64,000 nt of DNA, taken from an uncultured Sphingomonadaceae bacterium (GTDB lineage Bacteria; Pseudomonadota; Alphaproteobacteria; Sphingomonadales; Sphingomonadaceae). This document shows, in pieces, positions 60,301 to 64,000 of the stretch. The first letter of the stretch is position 1; each line of letters starts with the position of its first letter. The stretch lies in the NCBI GenBank assembly GCA_947489315.1, contig CANLCX010000002.1, forward strand, positions 930,001 to 994,000, in the 5' to 3' direction. The translations under genes and the position numbers were made by a program. The notes beneath the pieces were generated by a model. That model was not told where the DNA came from. It made no database searches and saw nothing but the letters and a program-made list of their open reading frames with translations.

Positions 60301-63300
60301 GTGACAACCACGTCGTCACTTTCACCATGCAACCTCCGAAGTTCGATATCATCAACTGTATAACCCACAAGCTTGAGAATATCTGTATCCAACGCATTTG
60401 TGCTGTTGTCGTTTACAATATCCCGGCCATCAAAACGGTTGAAGATAAAGGTATCGGAACCGCCGGCTCCCAGCAGAACATCGTTGCCGCGACCACCTTC
60501 TAGTATGTCGTCGCCAGCAAAGCCGGAAACAATGTCATTATTATCCGTCTGACTGCTTGTTATGACTTGCGCGCGAAGCTCGCCAATGTCCCAGCTAACG
60601 CCATCAGCAAATTCAATCACCTCAATTGCAGAGCTGTTAGCAGTGTCGAGACCGCCTTTGATGATGACTTCGGTTCCATCTACAAAGGACAATAGAACGT
60701 CATTGCCCACAGGATCTGTGCGGCGCACAGTAACTTCATCACTACTGAAATTGGTGAACGTCAGCAAATCGTCCGAAGATGCACCGCGATCATCAATGAT
60801 TTTGGTCCCGCTTTCGCGCTCGACAACATAGGTGTCATCGCCGCTCAAACCGACAAGCTCATCACTACCAGTACCGCCATTGAGCGTGTCGGCACGGCCT
60901 GCAAAACCGCGAATTATATCAGCATTGGTCGAAGCTTGTCCATCAACAAGTGCTTGCAATACCTCATCAAAAACAATCGATCTGCCTTCAGAAAATACAA
61001 GCTGTTCAATAGCTTTGGCCGAGCCGGCCGCTAACGCGCCGCGAATCACCAGATTATCATCTATTCCCTGGAATTGAATGACCAGATTGTCACCATCAGC
61101 AGAATATTGCAGCATGTCCGCCGAAATCAGATCGCCAAATTCTAGGCGGTCATTTCCACCCGCATCATCTATCGCATCTTGGCCATAGCCGATATCAAAC
61201 CGGTAGATATCATCACCAGTGTCACCAACCAATTCATCTGACCCAAAACCGCCGTCCAATATATCGGTTTCACCAGCAAAGCCGACTAGCAAGTCATCGC
61301 CATCGGAACCGCGTACCAATTCAGCTCTAAGATCGTCAAAATCCCAGATTGTGCCATCTGCAAAGTTAAACTCTTCTACAAGGCGCTGGTCAGCGCCGTT
61401 GACGATACGCAGCTGGTCACCTGAATCCTTGAGGGTGAAATAAACATCGTTGCCGTCACGCCGCGCGGTAATATTTTCCGTAGTGACAAGCTCGCCAAAA
61501 ATTACCTGGTCGATGGCGCCGGCATCTGAGTCTCCATTCAAAACTTCAACAATGGTATCAAAATCATAGTCGGTACCGAAAGCGTAAGTGTCTGCTTTGC
61601 GCCCGCCGTTGAGTATGTCGTCCCCTTGACGGCCATCGAGCACATTTTCACTGTCGATAATGCCATCGATCACATCGTCAGCCCGGGTGCCGCCGCTTAT
61701 CGCGAGCAACTCTTCTACATCCGATATTGATATCTCAGTGCCATCAGCAAATTTAAACTGCTCAACGCCCCAAAGCGAAGACCGGAACTGATCGCGAACA
61801 CGAAGTTGATCAGAGCGTCCGTCAAATGTGATGAGAAGATCATTGCCTTCTTTGGTGAAGTTCGTTTCATCAAAGATAACGCTGGCACCGAACTCTACAC
61901 TATCTTCTGCTCGCCATTGGCCAGCATCAATCCGGTCAGAAATAATGTCCTGGCCGTAACCGATATCAAAGACATAAGTATCGCCATCGCTTGAACCGAT
62001 GAGAAGATCGTTACCGCCGAGCCCATCTATCCGTTCAGCATAATGGGTTCCATAGAGCGTGTCGTCTCCGGATGTTCCAATCAGATCAATATCTTCAGGA
62101 TTGAGATCCGTATTCGGGACAGTCCGGTCAGAGAAGATTATTTGCTCTATTTCGTTATCAGCCAACCGGTCATATTGACCTTCAATGGTCACCGACTCTC
62201 CGGTCGACTTGAGAGTGATCGTAAAATCATTCTTGAAGCGCGAAAATGTAACGTCATTTAGAGCGATATTGGTAAGTTCGAGACTGTCATAGCCTGCAGG
62301 GATCAAAAGCCGAGTGAAAGACACATTGTCGAAAATCACATCGTTGCCATAACCTTCAGCGAACACATAACGGTCGCTTAGAGCGCCGCCTTCCAGTCGA
62401 TCATCGCCAGCGCCGCCGTCAAGCGTGTCATTCCAGTCAAATCCATAGATGGTATCATTTCCATCGGTCGATGCCTCGGTCAGGATCATCCGGGCGAGCC
62501 GGTCCATATCCCAGGACGTACCGTCTGAAAAACTGATCCGATCGATGCTGTCGTGACGCAGAAAGAACAGACCAACTGCAGTAAGTCGGAACTGGTTCTG
62601 GAGCGTTACGCTGTCGGTGCTGTCTTTTAGCTCGAGCGTAACAGTGGATGATGCGCCCTCCCTAACAATGCGGACATCATCTGCGGTTATCCCAGTTCCA
62701 AATTTCAAAGTATCAAAAGAGCTCTCGAACACTTCGAAATAATTGTCTTCGATAACGTCCTGACCGCCGCCACGCTCAAATATGTAGGTATCGTCGCGAT
62801 TGCCGCCGACTAGGATATCATTACCCTCGCCGCCATCAAGTACGTCATTTCTTGTAAAGCCAACGATATAGTCTGCATCGTCAGTTTTCAGATCACGCAG
62901 CACTTTGGCGGCAATGGTATCGCTTTCCATGAAACTGAAATCACTGAATACCAAGCGCTCTATTTGATTGGTTCTCAGATCGCCAAAGAGGAAGTTTTTG
63001 ACCGTGAATTGGCCAATAATCTCTAAGCGATCGCCGGTATCGACACCATTTTCATCCTGCAGATAGATAAAGAGGTCGTTGGACGTACCAACCCGGTCAA
63101 AACGAATATTATCTTCGGATATGCCTTCGCCAAACTGGATAATATCAATATGGTCATGAAAAGGGTTGTCGTTCTTGTCTTCAACGACATCCTGACCATA
63201 GCCGTAGTCAAATATATATAGATCGGAGTCCCGGCCGCCGCGCAGCAAGTCATTACCGAGACCACCATCAAGCACATCAACAGCATTGGTTCCCAGAACA

Positions 63301-64000
63301 ACATCATCGCTATCCAGCGGATGGCTGGTTGCATAGGCGATATCCAAATAGTCCCAACGTACACCGTCCGCGAAGAATATGAGATCCATTTCGGTGGCTA
63401 TTGAATAGTCGCCGCCAAAGATACCAGGCCATACGCCCTCAAACTGATCTTCAATGCGCACTACATCGTCGCTGCCATCTATCTCTAGGACCAGATCTAG
63501 GCCGTCTTTATAGGCAAACACTTGATCCGATGTAACATGGGCAAAGCGCAATTGGTCCTCGCCTCGAGGTTGCAATATGCCTTCTACATCCTTGATAGTG
63601 ACTTCACCAAAATCGCGACCGAGAACATAGAGATCAGCTCCCAGCCCTCCGCGTACAATCTGGTCACCGCCAGTAATATAGAAAATATCATTGCCGCTAG
63701 TGCCGACAACGTCCGTATCAGCAATATCATGCTGAATTACCCGATCCTGATCCACTCCGAAAATATTGGCGATCCGAAGATAATCCAATGCAACACCGCT
63801 ATTTTCAAACGCTGCGATGGTCATCTGCGCGAGGAAATTCTCACTGTTAGAGCCAGACCCTGTCCGCTTGTAATCGGCATAGACCACTGACAAGACATCC
63901 TGCCAGTCCGACAAATAATCTATCGCGGCCTGCTCTTCTGCTGGAGCGGCAGCCATTACCGCCGTCAATAGCGGCTCTATTTCACGATTTGTTGTTGGCT
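45333..64000 (-). CDS. Giant RTX/cadherin-like adhesin, 5' end beyond the window
   Basis: One uninterrupted frame from the right edge to TAA-type stop at 45333. It is still open at 64000 (reads ...REIEPLLTAVMAAAP), so the N-terminus is missing; at least 6,221 aa. From N to C it contains 16 RTX/HCBP-related modules (~63.8-56.5 kb), the 12th carrying an inserted jelly-roll-like domain. Seven tandem-95 repeats follow (~56.5-54.3 kb), then a serralysin-type RTX block with four DxADYS units and one more HCBP module (~54.3-52.95 kb). After six more tandem-95 repeats come twelve dystroglycan/cadherin-like repeats (~51.2-47.7 kb), one tandem-95, a short RTX block and two EF-hand-like DLDGDG copies. 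Calcium binding and type I secretion are inferred from the family. It probably mediates adhesion or biofilm formation. No type I secretion gene is in the window. Confidence 0.92.
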   Translation of the reverse strand, partial: PTTNREIEPLLTAVMAAAPAEEQAAIDYLSDWQDVLSVVYADYKRTGSGSNSENFLAQMTIAAFENSGVALDYLRIANIFGVDQDRVIQHDIADTDVVGTSGNDIFYITGGDQIVRGGLGADLYVLGRDFGEVTIKDVEGILQPRGEDQLRFAHVTSDQVFAYKDGLDLVLEIDGSDDVVRIEDQFEGVWPGIFGGDYSIATEMDLIFFADGVRWDYLDIAYATSHPLDSDDVVLGTNAVDVLDGGLGNDLLRGGRDSDLYIFDYGYGQDVVEDKNDNPFHDHIDIIQFGEGISEDNIRFDRVGTSNDLFIYLQDENGVDTGDRLEIIGQFTVKNFLFGDLRTNQIERLVFSDFSFMESDTIAAKVLRDLKTDDADYIVGFTRNDVLDGGEGNDILVGGNRDDTYIFERGGGQDVIEDNYFEVFESSFDTLKFGTGITADDVRIVREGASSTVTLELKDSTDSVTLQNQFRLTAVGLFFLRHDSIDRISFSDGTSWDMDRLARMILTEASTDGNDTIYGFDWNDTLDGGAGDDRLEGGALSDRYVFAEGYGNDVIFDNVSFTRLLIPAGYDSLELTNIALNDVTFSRFKNDFTITLKSTGESVTIEGQYDRLADNEIEQIIFSDRTVPNTDLNPEDIDLIGTSGDDTLYGTHYAERIDGLGGNDLLIGSSDGDTYVFDIGYGQDIISDRIDAGQWRAEDSVEFGASVIFDETNFTKEGNDLLITFDGRSDQLRVRDQFRSSLWGVEQFKFADGTEISISDVEELLAISGGTRADDVIDGIIDSENVLDGRQGDDILNGGRKADTYAFGTDYDFDTIVEVLNGDSDAGAIDQVIFGELVTTENITARRDGNDVYFTLKDSGDQLRIVNGADQRLVEEFNFADGTIWDFDDLRAELVRGSDGDDLLVGFAGETDILDGGFGSDELVGDTGDDIYRFDIGYGQDAIDDAGGNDRLEFGDLISADMLQYSADGDNLVIQFQGIDDNLVIRGALAAGSAKAIEQLVFSEGRSIVFDEVLQALVDGQASTNADIIRGFAGRADTLNGGTGSDELVGLSGDDTYVVERESGTKIIDDRGASSDDLLTFTNFSSDEVTVRRTDPVGNDVLLSFVDGTEVIIKGGLDTANSSAIEVIEFADGVSWDIGELRAQVITSSQTDNNDIVSGFAGDDILEGGRGNDVLLGAGGSDTFIFNRFDGRDIVNDNSTNALDTDILKLVGYTVDDIELRRLHGESDDVVVTFTDTDDEIILRGQYVAAAGKGVEQIEFGDGTVWDRNAILTALNFVPPAEPFASTDGDDSITGNSAGQTISGGAGNDVIDARQGNDVIIGGTGDDILRGGSDNDVYVFNRGDGYDDIYDRNTSNLIRSGGYDRVDFGEGISIDDLTFRTINKKDILVVIKDSDDRILLNNTLQSHGSGQNRTAIEELRFVDGTSLSYRQIHDLALQGTDADESIWGDNASNIVTGGAGNDVVYGGDNGNDYLDGGSGNDTLYGDDDSDTYYFGRGSGQDIIHDVQLIGSRRLNSAGGADKLVFGPGIAPEDLDIIQLSSQDVDIRIRGTEDKVRIIRQLSGGFRNGYEWLESFEFADGTIWSRTDLNTRLRTIESNVIDGTTEGETLTGTALNDIISGGEGNDQLIGDNGQVLEKYGSNLIVNGSFEDLPVEQTIETWGVTVTELPGWTSGIAQSYELINSGEFGVSTEAGSRWIDLDAAGGAASNAEISQTISGLRDGEQLFLEFSHANRTTAASGSFNVLWNGVVVATINSEDITMQLESLQLTAIDGDNIVSFQGTGTSDGVGASLDNVQLYRAGVLQGGDDTLNGGLGDDVLQGGVGNDILFGNSGNDELQGGTGDDSLRGGAGDDRYLFARGDGQDNIEDGVSTSDRGGFDYLEFAADILPDDIEVSIVSSSEIVLRIKGTDDRVQLTDTVNDINDRIEEVRFADGTIWTYQDYLTLALTGDGGDDALNGSVDGDILTGNAGRDRLSGLGGDDELSGGTGTDVLIGGAGDDTYYFNRGDQTSTILEGDSTANQGGFDTVIFGADIAPTDVEIYQKNNADVAVRIIGTGDELIISEATTSSIDKVEELRFADGTTLTYAQYMAIALATGPDNDTLFGGYEADIMRGGDGDDNLSGATNDDQLFGDDGEDTLNGDAGNDVLSGGLGDDILVGGADGDRYVFRAGDGRDLINDNGASIGDILEIQDYSSQSVRFRRFESGSNDLLIEFETGDDSILILNGLLPSNADAIEQIEFSFDGVMITQAEILARLATDARTPGNDILIGTDASDEMNGGAGFDIIDGGAGDDIYAYNAGDGDDRISDSGSDTADQLRIFGYTPEEIVVVRRSPPAGTDIILEFAGTGDRLTLAGSLTGTNSGVESILFEDGTLWTREQIQAQILSTSATDAGEQIWGFSGADILVGGLGDDRLSGGLGDDVYRYAAGEGADIIEDNGGGTDRIEITGYDSTQASVSRLYKGDDGLVITFAGGGEDRLTILNMLDGNVEDTVEEIAFADGVTWTVADVLNLLDNNAPVTRDDGFFTVIEGDVLSFGSAQLIANDFDPDGDEISLFSVGNSEHGSVSIEPDGSILYTPKAGFSGLTSFDYVISDGRNGLTTQIVSVRVRPFATANDDSGLVADEDETVIISSARLLANDTDGDLLLISQVKDALNGSVSLASNGDVTFTPDADYVGEAGFTYVANTPEGGVAEARVTLDILPVNDNPIARNDSGFSTDENLPFIITAAELLGNDSDIDGDVISIENVEGDGNITADLQVDGSILITPTGEFFGPALFTYGILDGAGGSATATAFVNVVAVNDAPVLLPDGGYVTREDEQIIITAADFLLNDVDPDGDLLTVTSVGGGIGGNATLFANGEIVFNPSNNFNGLASFRYTVSDGQGASVSERVTVEVTPVNDRPFTGSDTYDRIGTRFLPLVGTEDEVLVIDPAILLQNDGDVDGDTVALETVSFATNGSVEIGEDGLIYFTPDPDYWGGASFFYVISDGNGGVNAGKTSLYFDPVSDAPPVAQSDFASTQEDNSFIITRAELLANDTDIDDDLLEIVSISAGAKIASVSFTENGDILVVPVTNANGNGNFTYVVTDNANGTDTGNVVVNISAVNDAPIANPDAGWQTSLNAPLVVRISDLIANDRDVEWKPLPGQSITPPYLEFLGTQSLSDGTISDYQGEFLVIEFEPDFSGNIDFEYLLGDNQDGVSTGDVTGEVSSIFADVITGTNRRDLLIGTALGERIEGLDGNDDIYGRGGNDYFVGGDGADRLDGGEGIDTISYEGSNIGVRMDILTRIGQGGHAQGDLLFSVENIVGSEFRDQLFGNLENNRLEGSGGNDLIEGRGGSDSLLGGSGNDVLIGGADGDLLDGGADIDTADYSASAEAVSVSLANGTATGGDAQGDTLVSIENLRGSELDDVLEGDGATNILRGGRGDDNISGGAGDDLIEGGRGADSLVGGDGSDTLDYSISAQAVSVSLATEVVSGGDAEGDTISGFENILGSAHDDVLTGDDNDNIISGNAGADQITGGLGLDTADYSNSFAGVTVDLATGLGSGADAEGDVLTGIEALRGSNSADSLLGDDGANRFDGGLGNDIYEGRAGSDQYLFGFGSAKDIAREAGAAVDVDQVVLGVGISQADVSFVRDGDTLIIELERADNFILDTLTIENHYLDNESGIEEVVFADGTILDRAAILAASREGGLNAADDIVRFADEDISFNFDGALLLENDAEIDVESLVIVDIGLSEGGDAILEADGSITFIGDQDFNGDAFFSYTIEDPFGRRSSATAKVVVLPVNDAPISSDDAGFVTDEDTTISISFADLLANDFDIDGDSLTITSVGRPRDENGDVIETRGFGDARISGSQVNFDPGADFSGIATFSYVVSDGNGGFDRSNVTVSVNPVNDAPRPRTDEFRRRMNQGVTTTIGALLSNDRDPEGDPISFVELGTAINGSVFLSGNDVFFTPDQDFLGNASFTYIVEDSSGARSVGNVEINFRPLNDAPTARNDVFETEEDIAIIITQAQLLGNDTDPNGDDLVVSRLDLFPDKGTVAFNENGDILFTPNANFNGIASFDYWISDGEAEDGAVVTINIRPENGDPFVTDDGPFIIDMDEAYRFTPADLFANDGDPDGDVIEFVGVVATNGNVRIEGSNIIFTPFAGYTGPASFVYSAIDGKGGISETSALVTIDVQDLPELPVAAPDAFAITEDQQLILTADQLLSNDSDEEGATLRLVSVGAASDGTVEIDEFGNIIFTPNANFAGQTSFEYVVTDDSEGEVTGLVTIDVDPVNDAPIISASLIDVAFDEDNAVDILLPPGTFSDADGDILAISATLADGSDLPDWLTFDGARFFGTPPLDFNGSLEITVNADDGTVSVQDNFVLSINAVNDAPVLALILADQNILEDTAVDFAIPDGMFTDVDSLVSISSSLQDGSDLPGWLSFDGVRFTGTPPQDFNGTLAVTVTGSDGELSVSQNFELTIEAQNDAPILVSPIADQNFLEDTPFNIAVPIESFVDVDGDLLSVSAKLADGSDLPAWLTFDGLSLAGTPPQDFNGSLELTVIASDGLLEVSDNFTLTIDPQNDAPVLSAMISDQMSGEDQPVDFEIPQDVFNDVDGDVLTITATLTDGTDLPAWLNFDGSRFTGQPPLNFNGVIQIALTASDGTLEVSDNFALSISPENDPPVVLTPLADVSVMEDSFVDILIPSDTFVDVDGDVLTLSASLANGSELPAWLSFDGSRLTGIPPQDFNGDLSLAITASDGELEITDIFKLTIDPVNDAPVVLTPMADVISSEDMMVNIALPSNIFGDVDGDSLTLGASLSDGSDLPVWLSFDGVRFTGIPPQDFNGTFDITVTASDGALAVTNAFQLTIEAINDAPVVSLALSDQNTAEDQAIDILLPDNVFTDVDGDVLSLSARLADGSALPTWLSFDGTRFTGMPPQDFNGNLDIEVTGSDGSLTASSIFALTVDPVNDAPVLLTPIADQTGTEDTAVLIELPADMFADIDGDMLSVTATLGDGADLPAWLNFDGVQFTGTPPQDFNGTIDLRVTASDGNLTVSDDLRLTIEAVNDAPVVGLELANTGILEDQAFEVALPENAFVDVDGDTLTLSAALLDGSELPAWLNFNGISFTGTPPQDFNGSLEVNVTASDGLLEVSQSFTLVVVADNDAPVLLTPIADQNSDEDSSFEIILPDGLFGDIDGDALTLSSRLSNGSPLPLWLLFDGSVFSGTPPQDFNGEVEITVIASDGNLEVSDDFTLTINALNDAPVVDLAPSNYVGLEDTAIDVILPADSFADVDGDALTLSATLADGTALPAWLSFDGTRFTGIPPQNFNGTVNIDITATDGEFSVNHAFRLSIDPVNDAPSLVALIDLSSDENQAFDIPLAAGSFADVDGDALTYTATLPGGDPLPDWISFDGTRFTGTAPEGSSGTFDIEVTATDGLLDVAGTFSFTINPVNEAPIAVDDDIFLSEGGDELTILQSSLLDNDSDPDGDALTVVAVTDGANGTVGFDTDGNIVYTPNAGFQGEDSFTYTISDGELTSTATAQLRVDDPFSGWRQGTEGNDFLFGNFFRANEIFGRGGNDYIFGGFRADYLAGGDGNDRVFGLFGNDHLWGNGGDDKLYGGFGTDTAYFSGNSAEYELQTQNGGFYVRIRDEEPGVNGDDGRDQLYSVERLAFADETISVASPIILDLDGDGSEFVSASESNALFDLDGDGVLDDTSWIGSGDAFLFLDRDGDGFVSGVNEISFIDDAEEAKSDLDGLRSFDSNGDTILSADDARFAEFGVWQDINTNGAVDAGETFTLQDAGIVSINLNATATESDFTLGDVAVANQGTFTKADGSTGGFADAAITFFQKGVPELPVVGFSSESFGRKSKKYRLYAQNGELMIGSKKSVMGSLDSATVLNFKNKDIGLLAPIVLDLDGDGVELKSYKKSKARFDIDGDGSRDNTGWTGKGDGFLVIDRNNNGLIDNGAELSFLTEAPGAKSDLQALSALDSNGDGIISSLDVRFRELKVWVDRNDNGVTDAGELANLNDHRIASISLNGQATNDRVKIGKNIILATSSFTRTDGSTGAVGDAVLAFKPAGSPVSQTQHSNGRSSLQNWKREGYLQAAAEIEPDDGQLTALRAGLNSSTAATGQSLRFDVPQDVNVFDYFEQTPSANTQQTSQTSSSEVAALGQSAVTAAIVAKESISLTADVVSKEPIKNIDADLSKLALMTQDMNAFGAKSAAESNLERQRSAAIPDLFAA
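45840..47020 (-). repeat. Duplicated EF-hand-like module near the adhesin C-terminus
   Basis: Two related ~170-residue copies (about 47020-46500 and 46330-45840). Each opens with ILDLDGDG or VLDLDGDG, then has FDLDGDG or FDIDGDG, LDRDGDG or IDRNNNG, DSNGD, and ends DGSTGxxxDA. The DxDxDG loops are calcium-binding EF-hand-like sites. A linker with GRKSKKYRLYAQ joins them. Confidence 0.8.
47700..51200 (-). repeat. Twelve dystroglycan/cadherin-like Ig repeats
   Basis: Twelve units of about 97 residues (~290 bases). Typical landmarks are DxNxxEDxAxDI, DVDGDxLTLSA, LPAWLSFDGxRFTGTPPQDF and NAPV at the joint. They match the CADG / putative-Ig pattern. The segment around FTGTPPQDFNG is almost invariant, whereas the start of each unit varies. 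Confidence 0.85.
51200..56470 (-). repeat. Thirteen tandem-95 (cadherin-like) repeats around a serralysin-type RTX block
   Basis: Each unit reads NDAPxAxxDxGFxTxEDxxxxI, xxxLLANDxDxDGDxL, then GSVxxxxDGxIxFTPxxxFxG and FxYxVSDGxGG. Seven lie at ~56.5-54.35 kb and six at ~52.95-51.2 kb. Between them are four DTxDYSxSxxxVxVxLAxG RTX units and an HCBP module (~54.35-52.95 kb). Confidence 0.82.
56470..63790 (-). repeat. Sixteen RTX/HCBP-related modules
   Basis: Units of ~130-150 residues. Each has one or two GGxGxDxLxGG nonapeptides, then DxYxFxRGxGxDxIxD, a variable middle with LxFGxxIxxDDI and RIxxQ, and an end IExIxFxDGTxWxxxxL. This is the hemolysin-type calcium-binding plus HCBP-related combination. 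Confidence 0.85.
58590..59100 (-). other. Jelly-roll-like domain inserted in the RTX region
   Basis: About 170 residues inside the twelfth RTX/HCBP unit. They start NLIVNGSFEDLPV, continue with TELPGWTSGIAQSYELIN and WIDLDAAGGAASNAEISQTI, and end near GASLDNVQLYRAG. This NGSFE...PGW...DL...QT...LDNV pattern is that of DUF642/carbohydrate-binding jelly rolls. It is the only non-repeated domain seen in the in-window protein and a candidate ligand-binding site. Confidence 0.7.

Noticed and set aside
45382-63890. Many plus-strand frames of 60-280 codons opposite the adhesin
   Set aside because: They are antisense shadows of repetitive Asp/Gly-rich coding DNA, show the same repeat period and lack ribosome sites.

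Overview
The window looks like chromosomal DNA of a marine-type alphaproteobacterium of the order Sphingomonadales. This is inferred from moderate GC, the style of the TonB receptor, LysR, DUF3617, DUF2339 and SIMPL proteins, a thrS-infC neighbourhood, and a fused pabB-pabC. No rRNA or tRNA gene, CRISPR array or prophage was seen.

Positions 1-31,754 are ordinary core and housekeeping DNA. In order: a membrane diguanylate cyclase; glyoxalase I; a SIMPL/DUF3298 pair; a LysR regulator divergent from a lipoprotein gene, with two copies of a palindromic operator between them; a DCC-family/saccharopine-dehydrogenase-like pair; DUF3617, TPR and hydrolase genes; a compact operon (32-aa peptide, two membrane proteins, small XRE regulator) behind a promoter flanked by two copies of GACATWATGTC; thrS-DUF305-infC, where infC appears to start at AUA; periplasmic msrA; aspC; pabBC-metY-phnA-like; an S9 peptidase; DUF2339; a LysR/zinc alcohol dehydrogenase pair; a membrane-anchored LuxR-type regulator; and small membrane, VOC and metallo-beta-lactamase-fold genes. 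Three very short genes and a 202-bp palindromic repeat lie in the gaps.

Positions 32,436-37,720 form a catabolic/uptake module: a TetR repressor divergent from TonB receptor - alpha/beta hydrolase - MFS transporter, with an inverted repeat lying on the receptor promoter. A 28-bp perfect inverted repeat closes the module.

Positions 38,875-45,050 are an accessory island on the minus strand and the most unusual part. An uncharacterised gene is translationally coupled to an in-frame chimera. The first ~283 residues of the chimera are an RtcB-family RNA ligase, cut just before the guanylated histidine. The rest is an RHS/YD-repeat shell with a variable C-terminal toxin-like domain. A candidate immunity gene overlaps its end. 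Next comes a duplicated orphan RHS tip interrupted by an 805-bp RAYT (REP-associated tyrosine transposase) element with 31-bp inverted ends, and beyond it a second small pair that may be the orphan cassette's toxin remnant and immunity gene.

Positions 45,333-64,000 are one gene that runs off the right edge (at least 6,222 codons). It encodes a giant calcium-binding, probably type I-secreted adhesin built from RTX/HCBP modules, a jelly-roll-like insertion, tandem-95 cadherin-like repeats, serralysin-type RTX blocks, twelve dystroglycan/cadherin-like repeats and a duplicated EF-hand-like tail. Its secretion genes are not in the window.
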